The notes below the pieces were generated by a model. It made no database searches. It saw nothing but the letters and a program-made list of their open reading frames with translations, and had not been told where the DNA came from. A DNA stretch of 64,000 nt from Planococcus halocryophilus (GTDB lineage Bacteria > Bacillota > Bacilli > Bacillales_A > Planococcaceae). This document shows, in pieces, positions 48,759 through 57,662 of the stretch (its first letter is position 1; the number at the start of each line of letters is the position of its first letter). A program made the translations under genes and the position numbers. The stretch spans positions 248,001 to 312,000 of the forward strand of contig NZ_JAKVTG010000002.1 in assembly GCF_022489025.1 (NCBI RefSeq). The letters run 5' to 3'.

Positions 48759-49856
48759 ATGAAAAAATATTTGCTAGTAACAAGCTTTTTTTTACTAGCT
48801 AGCTGTTCACCTCAGCATGCTCAATCCATTGAGGACATTAGACAATATACGCATGGAATTTCCATTATTAATAATTCGGTAATTTGGTCTGAGAAGAGTG
48901 ATGAACAACGTAAGAATGGTTGGACTCATGATATTTATAAAAAAGAAATTGAGCAATCTCAGATAGAACCACTTGTTGAAAACCCTGAAGCACAGGAGCC
49001 CGCAAGTGCAAGTTCAACTAAAGAAACCATCATTATCACATACGAAGATGGCTTCGATACCAAAAACAGCATTTCCCAACGCTTTAGAATCTATGATTAC
49101 AATTGGCAAGAGTTATATGAAGCAACACTATTTGACGGAGGACATTCCGGGCATGTTGCTTCGACAAATACGCAGCATGTCATTTTTTGGTCTAATCGCT
49201 GGATTAACGGTGGTGGTATAGACGAACTTGGTACTGGTAAAGAAGTCATTGTCTCTACAATTTCAAATGAAGGTGAACTATTACACGAAATAAAAATTTC
49301 ACAAGCAGATGACCGCGATAGCTGGCCAATACTTGCCGCTTCTGACGACAACGCGCTGCTCATTTGGCAACATTTCAATGACAAAGCAACAAAGGCAGCC
49401 CTCTATTTCGCAGTTTATAACCCTGCAACCAATGAACTGACTCAAGCTCCAGCTGAACTCTTATCACAAGTAGATTTTTATATGTATAGCGTCTCGTATG
49501 TAGAGGCAACCAAACAATACGTAGTCGCAGCACAGACGAATGAAGGCGGAACGTTAATTTTACTCTCAAAAGATGGGGAAATTATTGATCAAATTGATGC
49601 CCCCGACCTTGTCAGAGAAGCGACTCCTGCTATACAGGAAAATATACTTGCCTTTCCACAAATGCCGTCTGGCTACTTTACCGTTCATGTTCTTAACAAC
49701 CAGCTGCAGTTACAACCATCTAACATATTAGATATAGAATGGGGAACAACAGGAACTGCAGGCATTTTTTTAGATGCAGAGAATATGTATTTTGGAACTT
49801 TGAATAAGGAAGGATTACAGGAAGTTTTTGTAGAAATTGATGAAGAGGAACAATAA
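48759..49856 (+). CDS. Putative lipoprotein with beta-propeller-like character, unknown function
   Basis: A 365-residue exported lipoprotein. The signal peptide ends in the lipobox LLASCS with C16 as the anchor. The rest is beta-rich with repeated WD/YW-type strands (VIWSEKSD, VIFWSNRW, ALLIWQHF), suggestive of a propeller fold; no catalytic motif was found. The gene follows the exopolysaccharide operon on the same strand after 350 bp, so a role in polymer handling is conceivable but not shown. Confidence 0.75.
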   Translation: MKKYLLVTSFFLLASCSPQHAQSIEDIRQYTHGISIINNSVIWSEKSDEQRKNGWTHDIYKKEIEQSQIEPLVENPEAQEPASASSTKETIIITYEDGFDTKNSISQRFRIYDYNWQELYEATLFDGGHSGHVASTNTQHVIFWSNRWINGGGIDELGTGKEVIVSTISNEGELLHEIKISQADDRDSWPILAASDDNALLIWQHFNDKATKAALYFAVYNPATNELTQAPAELLSQVDFYMYSVSYVEATKQYVVAAQTNEGGTLILLSKDGEIIDQIDAPDLVREATPAIQENILAFPQMPSGYFTVHVLNNQLQLQPSNILDIEWGTTGTAGIFLDAENMYFGTLNKEGLQEVFVEIDEEEQ

Positions 49857-49926
49857 TACTTGACTATAAAAAACCTGCAAACCTATTTAAGAAATTTGCA
49901 CCTTAATACATTAAATCCCTCTAACT

Positions 49927-49972
49927 AAAAAACAGACAGAGAAAAAAATTTCTTTTTCTCTGTCTGTTTTAT
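49927..49972. terminator. Terminator between the lipoprotein and GGDEF-EAL genes
   Basis: AAAACAGACAGAGAAAA pairs with TTTTCTCTGTCTGTTTT; T6 follows on the minus strand, T4 on the plus strand. Confidence 0.87.
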
Positions 49973-49997
49973 TTGAGTATCTTATTGTGAAATAATC

Positions 49998-52328
49998 TCA
50001 TTTCGCAACTATTTCAACTGTTTCCAATACTACCGAAAAATCATTATCGGCTTTTTCAACATCCCACTCCGTACGATCAAGTAAAGATGCTATTTGATCT
50101 ACAGGTACTGGACGACTGAAATAATAGCCTTGTGCTAAATCGCAACCTTCTGATTTAAAGTAGTTGTATTGCTCCGAAGTTTCTACTCCTTCAGCTACAG
50201 ACTTTAAATCCAATTTTTGCGCCAAGCTAATGATAGTCGAAATAATAGAGGTGGTCTTTTTATTTTTAGATAGATTTCTAATAAAGGACTGGTCAATTTT
50301 TATCGAATCGATTGGAAGATCCTTTAAATAAGATAAAGAAGAATAACCAGTTCCAAAATCATCAATCGAGATTCGAACTCCTAGGTCTTTCAATTTATTC
50401 ATCGTGTTTATCATGGATTCCGTGTTTTCCAAGAAAACACTTTCTGTTAATTCGAGTTCTAGTATGTTTGGATCTAACCCTGTTTCTTGAAGAACTCGTT
50501 CAACAGTGTCCACAATATCACTATTCACAAACTGCTTGATCGACAAATTCACTGCAATATGGAAAGGACGACCATACGTATCGTTCCATTCTACGGCCTG
50601 TTTACACGCCGTTCTAAGTACCCATTCTCCGATTGGAATGATTAATCCTGTTTCTTCTGCAATCGGAATAAATCGATCTGGTGGAATGATTCCCCACTGT
50701 GGATGTATCCAGCGAATAAGCGCTTCTGCCCCGTACATAAGCCCTGTTTTCGGGTCTATTTGTGGCTGATAATACATCACCAATTCGTTATTACCTAACG
50801 CATTATGAAGGTGTTCTTCAAGCCCAACTCGTTCCTCAAACGAACTGTTCATCGAATTGGTAAAGAACTTGTAATTGTTGCCTCCCAATACTTTGCTGTT
50901 GTACATAGCGATATCCGAATTTTTTATCAATGCTTCTATGTTTTCACCATCTGTTGGATAAAAACTAATACCGATACTCGATCTTAAATACAATTCATGC
51001 TGATCGATAAAAATTGGTTTTCGAATTTCTTCTAAAATTCTCTCTACCACTCGAGAAACTTCATCTTTTTCTCTTTCTAACAAGATGACAGTGAATTCAT
51101 CCCCGCCTATACGAGATACAATATCTCCTCTAGAAACACAACTAATTAATCGTTTCGCAATTTGCTGCAATAATTTATCACCCACAGCATGACCACGAGT
51201 ATCATTCACCATTTTGAACTTATCTAAATCAATGAATAACACGGCAATTTCTTGTTCCAATTCCACAAAACTTTTTAGTTTCTCAGTAAACTGAAGACGG
51301 TTAGGAAGACCAGTTAATGTATCATGGTAAGCCAAATACGTACTTTTTTCTTCGGCTTTTTTACGATCGGAAATGTCCTGTATGGCACAAATGGACATTT
51401 TTTGTCCTTCTCTTTCTACAAAGTTCACATTGATTAACGTAGAAATGACATGTCCATCTTTATTGACTAGCTCTGCTTCAAAGTTATTTATTGGGCTCCT
51501 TTTTAAAAAGCCCTTAAGCAGAGTCATCCGACGTCGCTCAGAAGTTGCTAATAAGTCGATTAAGTACTGTGGGTCTTTTCCAAAAAGCTCATTGGATGCT
51601 GGATTGGTTTCTAAAATTTGATGATCTTCTTTAGCAACAATGATTGGTACAGAAACTAAGTTGAACATATTGTTCAAAAATTCACCTTTGTCCTGGTTTT
51701 CCGCTTCTGCGATTTTACGTAACTTATTTTGAAAAAAGGTCTTGCGGTTTGCTCGTTCCATAATATTTCCACCAGCGACACATGTAACCAAAAGTACCCA
51801 AAGAAGCAATGAGAGGATCCCAATTTCTTTTGTACCGATTAATGCGAATTGGTAAATAGTAACATATATAAGAGTGGTCAAAACAGCTATTTTAAACCTC
51901 AATCTCAAAATAAAGAATGAAAATAAACTAACTATAACTATTCCACAAATTGCTAAAATGCTATTTCCTAATATAATATGACCAACAAAAACGACACTCA
52001 GTCCAGCAAGTCCATTAGAAATTGCCGTCATTAATTGATAATACTTCGTAAAGCGATTAGCGTTTAAAACGATTAAATTCAAAGTAAATACTGGATACAA
52101 AACAAGAACTATCACTTGAAAAATCTGCGAATAATGTTGTTGTATACTCATGTACGAAAATATTCCTAAACTAAGCCACGCTAAGTAGGATAAAACAATC
52201 CCGATTTGGTTAAACAGACGAACTTCGCTATCATTAAAAGATTTAAATTCGCTCTCTAGCACTCGATCCCGAAAACTTAAGGTCAATGGATGAAAAGACA
52301 ATTCAAGCTGGCCTCTACTATTATCCAT
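49998..52328 (-). CDS. Membrane PAS-GGDEF-EAL protein encoded with an alpha-oxoamine synthase
   Basis: A 776-residue cyclic di-GMP enzyme. Residues about 35-195 hold six hydrophobic spans, followed by a PAS domain (about 215-325), GGDEF (about 330-490, intact SRIGGDEF) and EAL (about 505-755, with EALIRW, DDFGTGYSSL and AEGVET). No RxxD inhibitory site is placed before GGDEF. The gene starts only 4 bp after the stop of the alpha-oxoamine synthase gene and has a weak RBS, so it is probably translated with it. The membrane part has no recognised ligand. Confidence 0.92.
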   Translation of the reverse strand: MDNSRGQLELSFHPLTLSFRDRVLESEFKSFNDSEVRLFNQIGIVLSYLAWLSLGIFSYMSIQQHYSQIFQVIVLVLYPVFTLNLIVLNANRFTKYYQLMTAISNGLAGLSVVFVGHIILGNSILAICGIVIVSLFSFFILRLRFKIAVLTTLIYVTIYQFALIGTKEIGILSLLLWVLLVTCVAGGNIMERANRKTFFQNKLRKIAEAENQDKGEFLNNMFNLVSVPIIVAKEDHQILETNPASNELFGKDPQYLIDLLATSERRRMTLLKGFLKRSPINNFEAELVNKDGHVISTLINVNFVEREGQKMSICAIQDISDRKKAEEKSTYLAYHDTLTGLPNRLQFTEKLKSFVELEQEIAVLFIDLDKFKMVNDTRGHAVGDKLLQQIAKRLISCVSRGDIVSRIGGDEFTVILLEREKDEVSRVVERILEEIRKPIFIDQHELYLRSSIGISFYPTDGENIEALIKNSDIAMYNSKVLGGNNYKFFTNSMNSSFEERVGLEEHLHNALGNNELVMYYQPQIDPKTGLMYGAEALIRWIHPQWGIIPPDRFIPIAEETGLIIPIGEWVLRTACKQAVEWNDTYGRPFHIAVNLSIKQFVNSDIVDTVERVLQETGLDPNILELELTESVFLENTESMINTMNKLKDLGVRISIDDFGTGYSSLSYLKDLPIDSIKIDQSFIRNLSKNKKTTSIISTIISLAQKLDLKSVAEGVETSEQYNYFKSEGCDLAQGYYFSRPVPVDQIASLLDRTEWDVEKADNDFSVVLETVEIVAK

Positions 52329-52332
52329 AACT

Positions 52333-53616
52333 TCACATAACTCTGTGCATATCTAATTGTTTAGTTTCTTCGGCATTAACCTGATGTCTACGACAAATTT
52401 CTTCTAAAGCGTTGACTGTATAATCAATCTGATCTTTGCTGTGATTGTAATTGACGATTAACCGGATTCTTCCTTGATTCATTTTCACAGCTGGAAAGAC
52501 AATCGGAGTCGAGTAAACACCAACATGATAAAGATCATTGACAACTAATCTTAATTTATTGTGATCTTCAATGAACACAGGAATAATTGGACTTCTGCTA
52601 GTCCCAAGGTCAAATCCTTTAGAAATTAATGAATTTCGCATGTAAGTATTTTTAGCATGCAGTTCATCAATTAATGACGGGTTGTTTTCTATTTCTTCCA
52701 GTGCAGCTAAAATAACTGCGGCATCGACAGGTGTTAAGCAGGCTTGAAATAAATAGGCGTCGGAAAATCGGAGCAATGAGCAATATTTCTTATCTGCTGC
52801 AAGAAAGCCCCCAACAGAAGCTGTCGCTTTGGATAAAGTAGACATAATGAAATCAACTTTGTCACTTACCCCTTGTTCAAAACAATAACCTCGCCCTTTG
52901 TCTCCATAAATACCAAATGTATGTGCTTCGTCCACATACAAATAAAATTTGTGCTTCTGTTTCAAGTTTGTTATTTCTTTGAGTGGAGCTAAATCCCCGC
53001 TCATTGAATAAGCTGATTCAACGATGACAAATATGTTTTCAAATGAGTCCTCATATTTTGTCAATTTCTTTTCAAGATCGGCAACATCATTATGTTTAAA
53101 CGAAATCGTTCTTTTAGCATTCGATAACCTTATACCATTAATAATAGACGAATGACTTTCACGATCAAAAAGAATCAAGTCTTTACTTCCGACCAACATT
53201 GAAATAGCACCCAAGTTTGCAGTAAACCCTGTTGGAAAAAGAACCGCACTTTCTTTTCCTGTCATATCACTTATTTTCTGTTCTATTTTTTTATGCAAAG
53301 TTGTCATTCCACACGAAGATGCGGAAGTCCCAGCACCAGTACCAAACTGACTTAAAGCACGGGTAGCCTTTTCAATGACGTTCTTATTACGGTTTAAGCT
53401 AAGGTAATGATTTACATTCCATAAAACACATTCTTTTATTTCACCTGATTGTTCTGTTATGACATTCATCAAAGTAGCAGGACCATTTTCCAAATATCGG
53501 TCATATTCGTTATCAACTTCAACAAAACCATGAAGCGTTTTGGCTCTTTCCTCAAGATTAGTGATACCTTTCAAATAAGTAAGAACTTCCCCGATCGTAA
53601 CAAATTCATTTGTCAT
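52333..53616 (-). CDS. PLP-dependent alpha-oxoamine synthase (KBL/AONS/CqsA-like family)
   Basis: A 427-residue PLP enzyme of the family that condenses an amino acid or aminoacyl-like donor with an acyl-CoA to give an alpha-aminoketone. The PLP lysine is K263 (STLSKATASVGG), the cofactor aspartate D229 and H232 are in YVDEAH, and the stacking H155 is in RESHSS. The glycine-rich stretch reads GTGAGTSASSCG. The usual partners for threonine degradation (tdh) or biotin (bio genes) are absent. It lies first in an operon with a membrane GGDEF-EAL gene. The product is unknown; a CqsA/LqsA-like signal synthase is one option. Confidence 0.85.
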   Translation of the reverse strand: MTNEFVTIGEVLTYLKGITNLEERAKTLHGFVEVDNEYDRYLENGPATLMNVITEQSGEIKECVLWNVNHYLSLNRNKNVIEKATRALSQFGTGAGTSASSCGMTTLHKKIEQKISDMTGKESAVLFPTGFTANLGAISMLVGSKDLILFDRESHSSIINGIRLSNAKRTISFKHNDVADLEKKLTKYEDSFENIFVIVESAYSMSGDLAPLKEITNLKQKHKFYLYVDEAHTFGIYGDKGRGYCFEQGVSDKVDFIMSTLSKATASVGGFLAADKKYCSLLRFSDAYLFQACLTPVDAAVILAALEEIENNPSLIDELHAKNTYMRNSLISKGFDLGTSRSPIIPVFIEDHNKLRLVVNDLYHVGVYSTPIVFPAVKMNQGRIRLIVNYNHSKDQIDYTVNALEEICRRHQVNAEETKQLDMHRVM

Positions 53617-53645
53617 TTAAATACCCCCATCACATATTGTTGTTT

Positions 53646-53709
53646 ATTATAAAATCAAGCAATTAGTTCTATCGTAGCGCTATGTAGTCCTATTGTAACA
53701 CTATTGTAA
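53646..53709 (-). promoter_or_regulatory. Activator-type promoter with four helically phased direct repeats
   Basis: On the minus strand a perfect TATAAT (53651-53646) has no recognisable -35. Instead, four copies of CTAT-n-GTA (plus-strand reading: CTATCGTAG, CTATGTAG, CTATTGTAA, CTATTGTAA) begin at 53669, 53680, 53690 and 53701. They are spaced 11, 10 and 11 bp, and the nearest begins exactly 17 bp from the -10 box. Confidence 0.65.
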
Positions 53710-54038
53710 ATTTATTCAATTAATTTTTTTCAGATTCTCAAAAATATACTAATTTTAATGCTAAATTTATAAAAAACCTTGTCATATCAACGTTTAATCG
53801 TTTTACTACTCCCAAATATTCTTGTATTAAATTGTCTTTTAATCTATTTTCACTTGAAAAAAAGCTAGATACTTTCTTTTAAGTAAGTATTTAGACCTTT
53901 AAAAGCTTATACTTTTCTAATGAAAATAGAAAAAATCCCTAACTGATTTATTTTTAAAAAGTCTATGTGTCTACAATTAATTTATTTAAAAAGGACTAAT
54001 AGACCCTCTAATTACCAAATAACTTTTATTTAAAAGCT
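53710..54038. other. AT-rich intergenic region
   Basis: No open frame with a ribosome binding site and no convincing repeat or RNA structure seen between the operator repeats and the nucleoside hydrolase terminator. Confidence 0.5.
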
Positions 54039-54094
54039 ATATAAAAATAGCGTCTTTAAGTCGGTTATTTGACTTAAAGACGCTATTTTTATAT
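54039..54094 (-). terminator. Terminator of the nucleoside hydrolase gene
   Basis: Perfect 24-bp arms (54039-54062 and 54071-54094) around an 8-nt loop, AT-rich at the base. Confidence 0.87.
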
Positions 54095-54113
54095 GACCTT
54101 TAAACCTTGTTTA

Positions 54114-55073
54114 TTATTTCAACTTATCTGAAATAACTTCTACTGCTTTTACAAATTCGGCAACAAATTCTTCGCGATTAACGCTGTGAAGAACATGCAC
54201 GTTCGGTACTTTACCAGAACGATTCGTATAATCCACAATTGTCGCACCCGCTGTTAACCCTTCTAATGCTACTTCCACATAACAATCTTGTCCTTTAAAG
54301 TATTCGGGTTTCAATAAATACATAACGGCACAAACGTCGTGGAAATGCAGCACTTGATCATAATTTTCTTCGTGGAAAGGTGTTCTTTTAATAACATCCA
54401 AATAATAGGTCACCAAATGATAAGCTTTTTCTGCAAATTCCGTACCAATAGCTAAAATATTTTTCGCTTCATCAACTGTTACAAATGCTTTATGTGTGAC
54501 ATCTAACCCACTCATCACAATCGGAATACCTGAACGGAACACGATTTCTACTGCGTGCGGATCCACATACGCATTAAATTCTGCGCTTGGCGACATATTG
54601 CCACCTACTGCAGCTCCACCCATCCAAGAAATCCGCTCGATGTTCGATTTTACTTCAGGATGTGCTAATAGCAACGCTGCCACATTGGTTAGGGGCCCTG
54701 TTGCGACAATGGTGATTTTCTCATCACTCGCCATAATGGTTTCAAGCATGGCTGTTACAGCTGAACGTTTACTTATTGGTAAGGTTGGCGCTGGAAATTG
54801 CACATTTCCAAATCCACTTTCCCCGTGAATATCTTCCGCCACTTCTAATTCTCGGAAAATCGGCTGTTCCAATCCACGCGCAATTTCCACATTCGCCCCG
54901 ATATAACTCAAGAAAGAACGGGCGTTGTAATTTGTTTTGTCTTGTGAGATATTCCCAGAACATGTTGTGACGAGTCGCACGTCCAATGCTTCTTCACTAG
55001 CAAATGCTAACGTCAGCATCATTGCGTCATCAATTCCCGGGTCTGTATCGATAATAATCGGTATTTTAGTCAT
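54114..55073 (-). CDS. Inosine-uridine-preferring nucleoside hydrolase family protein
   Basis: Calcium-dependent N-ribohydrolase that splits nucleosides to base and ribose in salvage. The 319 residues begin with the metal-binding cluster IIIDTDPGIDDAMM (D9, D11, D15 and D16). The conserved VATGPLTNVAALL and the HDVCAVMYL active-site histidine region are present. The start at 55073 follows AAGGTGG; the longer frame to 55109 lacks a good RBS. It is monocistronic. Base preference cannot be read from sequence. Confidence 0.92.
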   Translation of the reverse strand: MTKIPIIIDTDPGIDDAMMLTLAFASEEALDVRLVTTCSGNISQDKTNYNARSFLSYIGANVEIARGLEQPIFRELEVAEDIHGESGFGNVQFPAPTLPISKRSAVTAMLETIMASDEKITIVATGPLTNVAALLLAHPEVKSNIERISWMGGAAVGGNMSPSAEFNAYVDPHAVEIVFRSGIPIVMSGLDVTHKAFVTVDEAKNILAIGTEFAEKAYHLVTYYLDVIKRTPFHEENYDQVLHFHDVCAVMYLLKPEYFKGQDCYVEVALEGLTAGATIVDYTNRSGKVPNVHVLHSVNREEFVAEFVKAVEVISDKLK

Positions 55074-55199
55074 TGAAATAAGCCACCTTTTCAAGATTTT
55101 GAATTGCATCCTTATGCCTTAATACAATCAATATTAACCCAAATATGATGTTAATAAAGTTAACTAAAATGTAGCTAAGTGAGTGATCATATCCCATAA

Positions 55200-55238
55200 A
55201 TAAAAACGGATATACATAATCGCTATATCCGTTTTTTC
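55200..55238 (-). terminator. Terminator of the ankyrin lipoprotein gene
   Basis: AAAAACGGATATA pairs with TATATCCGTTTTT across an 8-nt loop; T5 follows on the minus strand. Confidence 0.83.
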
Positions 55239-55910
55239 TTATTCTTCTAACAGTTTAATCATTGCGGTATAGTTTTTCTCCTTCGCATAATCGAGCGCTG
55301 TTTTACCCGAGTTGTCACGAAGTTCTTTATTCGCATTAAATATTACTAGTTCCTGTACAATTTGCTGATATATTTCTGAACCATCCGTCAGAGCGACTGC
55401 TTCAATCAATGCCGTATAGCCAAAATTATTTTGATGATCAATATTTACTTGACCATCTTCTAAAAGTAGCTTCACATTGTTTAAATGTCCTTTTTCAGCA
55501 GCAGGTATTAGCGCATTGCCACCATAGCGATTTACACTACTTTGATCGGGTTCTGCATGCTCGATCATATACGTTAAAATCTCTGTTTTCCCTTGGGCGC
55601 CTGCATATAAATAGGGACTATCTTGAATATCATCTTGTTGATTAATGTCGGCTCCCGCATCAATTAAAAGTTTCGCTATCTCGATATGATTGCCATGAGT
55701 CGCAATTAATAGCGGCGTTTCCTTTCTCGTATTTGTTTCATTTATTGGATACGACGGATCCTGTAAAATTTCTTGCACTTTTTTTAACTCGTTGTTTTCG
55801 ACTGCTTGAATAAGTTCGCCTGAGTGTTGCTTCACATTCTTTTCCCCTTCCTGACTACATCCTGTTATTAGTAACAATATGCTTGCGACAAGGCCCATAA
55901 AGCGGTTCAT
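55239..55910 (-). CDS. Ankyrin-repeat lipoprotein
   Basis: A 223-residue exported lipoprotein. The signal peptide ends in the lipobox ITGCSQ with C18 as the anchor. About five ankyrin repeats fill the rest, for example NETNTRKETPLLIATHGNHI, ADINQQDDIQDSPYLYAGAQ and RDNSGKTALDYAKEKNYT. Ankyrin repeats bind other proteins; no partner gene is adjacent. It is monocistronic with a clear terminator. Confidence 0.88.
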   Translation of the reverse strand: MNRFMGLVASILLLITGCSQEGEKNVKQHSGELIQAVENNELKKVQEILQDPSYPINETNTRKETPLLIATHGNHIEIAKLLIDAGADINQQDDIQDSPYLYAGAQGKTEILTYMIEHAEPDQSSVNRYGGNALIPAAEKGHLNNVKLLLEDGQVNIDHQNNFGYTALIEAVALTDGSEIYQQIVQELVIFNANKELRDNSGKTALDYAKEKNYTAMIKLLEE

Positions 55911-55953
55911 ACAAAACCTCCCTTACGCGATATAAAAATTAGAAAACAGCAAA

Positions 55954-55983
55954 TTACCATTCAAGCAGTTCCTGCTTTATACT
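55954..55983 (+). promoter_or_regulatory. Candidate promoter of the 45-residue membrane protein
   Basis: TTACCA (55954-55959), an 18-bp spacer and TATACT (55978-55983), 29 bp before the start codon. Confidence 0.55.
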
Positions 55984-56012
55984 AATCTTACTCACTAAAG
56001 GGGGCAGACACA

Positions 56013-56150
56013 ATGTCCGAAATGGCAAATGATTTTAAAGATGCGTTGATCGCTAAAGCAAAATGCTTGTCTACTAGTTCACTGTATATGTTGAAGTATA
56101 TGGCGATTGTTCTTGTGCCACTATACATCATTTATTTAGTTTTAAATTAA
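56013..56150 (+). CDS. 45-residue small membrane protein, unknown
   Basis: A complete small gene: a candidate promoter, AAAGGGGGC eight bases before the ATG, a 45-codon frame and a strong terminator just after it. The N-terminal half is charged (SEMANDFKDALIAKAK) and the C-terminal half is one hydrophobic span (MAIVLVPLYIIYLVL). No toxin-antitoxin partner was seen. The function is unknown. Confidence 0.65.
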   Translation: MSEMANDFKDALIAKAKCLSTSSLYMLKYMAIVLVPLYIIYLVLN

Positions 56151-56157
56151 GGCACGT

Positions 56158-56196
56158 TAAAAAAGGCGATTCCGTTTGAATGGAATCGCCTTTTTG
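56158..56196 (+). terminator. Terminator after the small membrane protein gene
   Basis: AAAAAGGCGATTCC pairs with GGAATCGCCTTTTT across an 8-nt loop. The following stretch to 56340 holds no visible gene. Confidence 0.88.
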
Positions 56197-56364
56197 GTAT
56201 CGACTTTGTAATCGTAGCTGTGCATTTCTAACTAAAAGCTATAGCTACATTAAAGAATTCTGTTGATTTTTATAAATTTTTTAAAAGGTATTTTCACAAT
56301 TTTATTGAATTAGTTCTTATAAATAGTTGCTTCGATCGTTATTTGAAATCTTAGGAGGTTAATC

Positions 56365-57054
56365 ATGAATAATAGCCAGCCTGATTTTAATTCTGATTTT
56401 GCTCTGCACTATGATTCTTTTATTCGATTAGCAGTTCCTGCCTATGACCAATTATTTTCGATGGCTGATTCTTTTTTTTATCAACCGAAAAAAACTTCTT
56501 CAAATCTGCTGGTCGTTGGAGCCGGAGGAGGAGCCGAGTTGCTTTATTTTAGTCAACTCTACCCTAGCTGGTTTCTTACGGGAGTGGACCCGGCTGAACA
56601 AATGCTGAAAATTGCTTTGCATAAAATACAGCAAGCAGGGACCGAGCAACGCGTCAAATTGCATCAAGGATTTGTTCATGAATTGCCAGCCGATAATAAG
56701 TTTGACATGGCTACTTGCATACTCGTTTTCCAGTTCCTGCCGGATGACAATGCTAAGCTCAACTTGTTAAAAAGCGTGGCTGAACGGTTGGAACATGGGG
56801 CTCCCTTTATTCTTGTGAGTATATACGGAGACAAAGACTCTACTGAATTTAACAAAAATTTTACTGCCTGGAAAGAGCGTTTTCGAAGTAATGGGGTAAA
56901 CCCCGAAGAGAGTGAAGACGTACAAAGGATTCTTAAAATGCCACTCATTTCAGAAGAGCGGATAAAAGAATTACTCGATGAGGCGGGGTTTTGCAACATT
57001 GTTAAATTTTACTCTGCCTACCAAGTTGGCGGCTGGGCAGCTGAGTTGAAATGA
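56365..57054 (+). CDS. Class I SAM-dependent methyltransferase
   Basis: A 229-residue cytoplasmic methyltransferase. Motif I is LLVVGAGGGAELLYF, motif II ends in TGVDPAEQML, and motif IV is FDMATCILVFQFL, all within the Rossmann fold (about 45-150). The variable C-terminal part gives no substrate clue. AGGAGG precedes the ATG. It is monocistronic with its own terminator. Confidence 0.88.
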   Translation: MNNSQPDFNSDFALHYDSFIRLAVPAYDQLFSMADSFFYQPKKTSSNLLVVGAGGGAELLYFSQLYPSWFLTGVDPAEQMLKIALHKIQQAGTEQRVKLHQGFVHELPADNKFDMATCILVFQFLPDDNAKLNLLKSVAERLEHGAPFILVSIYGDKDSTEFNKNFTAWKERFRSNGVNPEESEDVQRILKMPLISEERIKELLDEAGFCNIVKFYSAYQVGGWAAELK

Positions 57055-57135
57055 CTGATCGGCTAACAACGAGCCTTTTAGTTCCCACTGCTACTTTATT
57101 TCCCGAGAAATAAGTTAGATTTTGTACTGGTTATA

Positions 57136-57181
57136 GAATAAAGGCAATAATCCGTCTCATTAGGATTATTGCCTTTATTCT
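57136..57181 (+). terminator. Terminator after the methyltransferase gene
   Basis: GAATAAAGGCAATAATCC pairs with GGATTATTGCCTTTATTC across a 9-nt loop. Confidence 0.83.
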
Positions 57182-57303
57182 TGAAGATTTAGCTGGGAAT
57201 ACTAGAAGAAATACGCTACCTATGCCCATTCGATAAACTTCATTGAAAGTAAAAGGAATGCAATTTAAAGTTAGATCTACGTACCTAAGTAAGGTTAAAT
57301 TTA

Positions 57304-57564
57304 TTAAAACTGCTTTTCTGTAGAATTATCTTCCTTACTTTTCAATTCTGAATCTTTTGGTATTAAGGTATTTGTTTTCTTGCATTGATCACTAAACATC
57401 GGGCTCTTTATATTTGAGGTTATTCTACTTCTATTTTTCATAGTTAAATCATCAAACTTAATACCATAAAGGTTTTCAGCTATTAATTCCGATAAAGTTT
57501 TATTAATTTTGATATTCCTAATGTCTTTCACTAATGAGTCCTTTTCTTCTCTTTGAGTATCCAA
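57304..57564 (-). CDS. Doubtful hypothetical protein, 86 residues
   Basis: Open frame starting with TTG at 57564, no Shine-Dalgarno sequence and no recognised domain. The translation is hydrophilic and Lys/Asn/Ser-rich, as expected of AT-rich DNA read by chance, but it is not antisense to another gene. It may be a gene remnant at the edge of the accessory region. Confidence 0.25.
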   Translation of the reverse strand: MDTQREEKDSLVKDIRNIKINKTLSELIAENLYGIKFDDLTMKNRSRITSNIKSPMFSDQCKKTNTLIPKDSELKSKEDNSTEKQF

Positions 57565-57662
57565 TTTTTCAATTGCTTATGATAAATGCTACTCACCTGA
57601 ATGAAGGACTGTAAGAAATCAGGAACTAGATATGTTGAACTGATCATCCCACGAAGGAATCC

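Noticed and set aside
53710-54038. AT-rich region considered as an origin or iteron array
   Set aside because: No DnaA boxes or repeated units were seen, and neighbouring genes are unrelated to replication.
54496-54828. 110-codon open frame opposite the nucleoside hydrolase
   Set aside because: Antisense shadow of a conserved enzyme gene.
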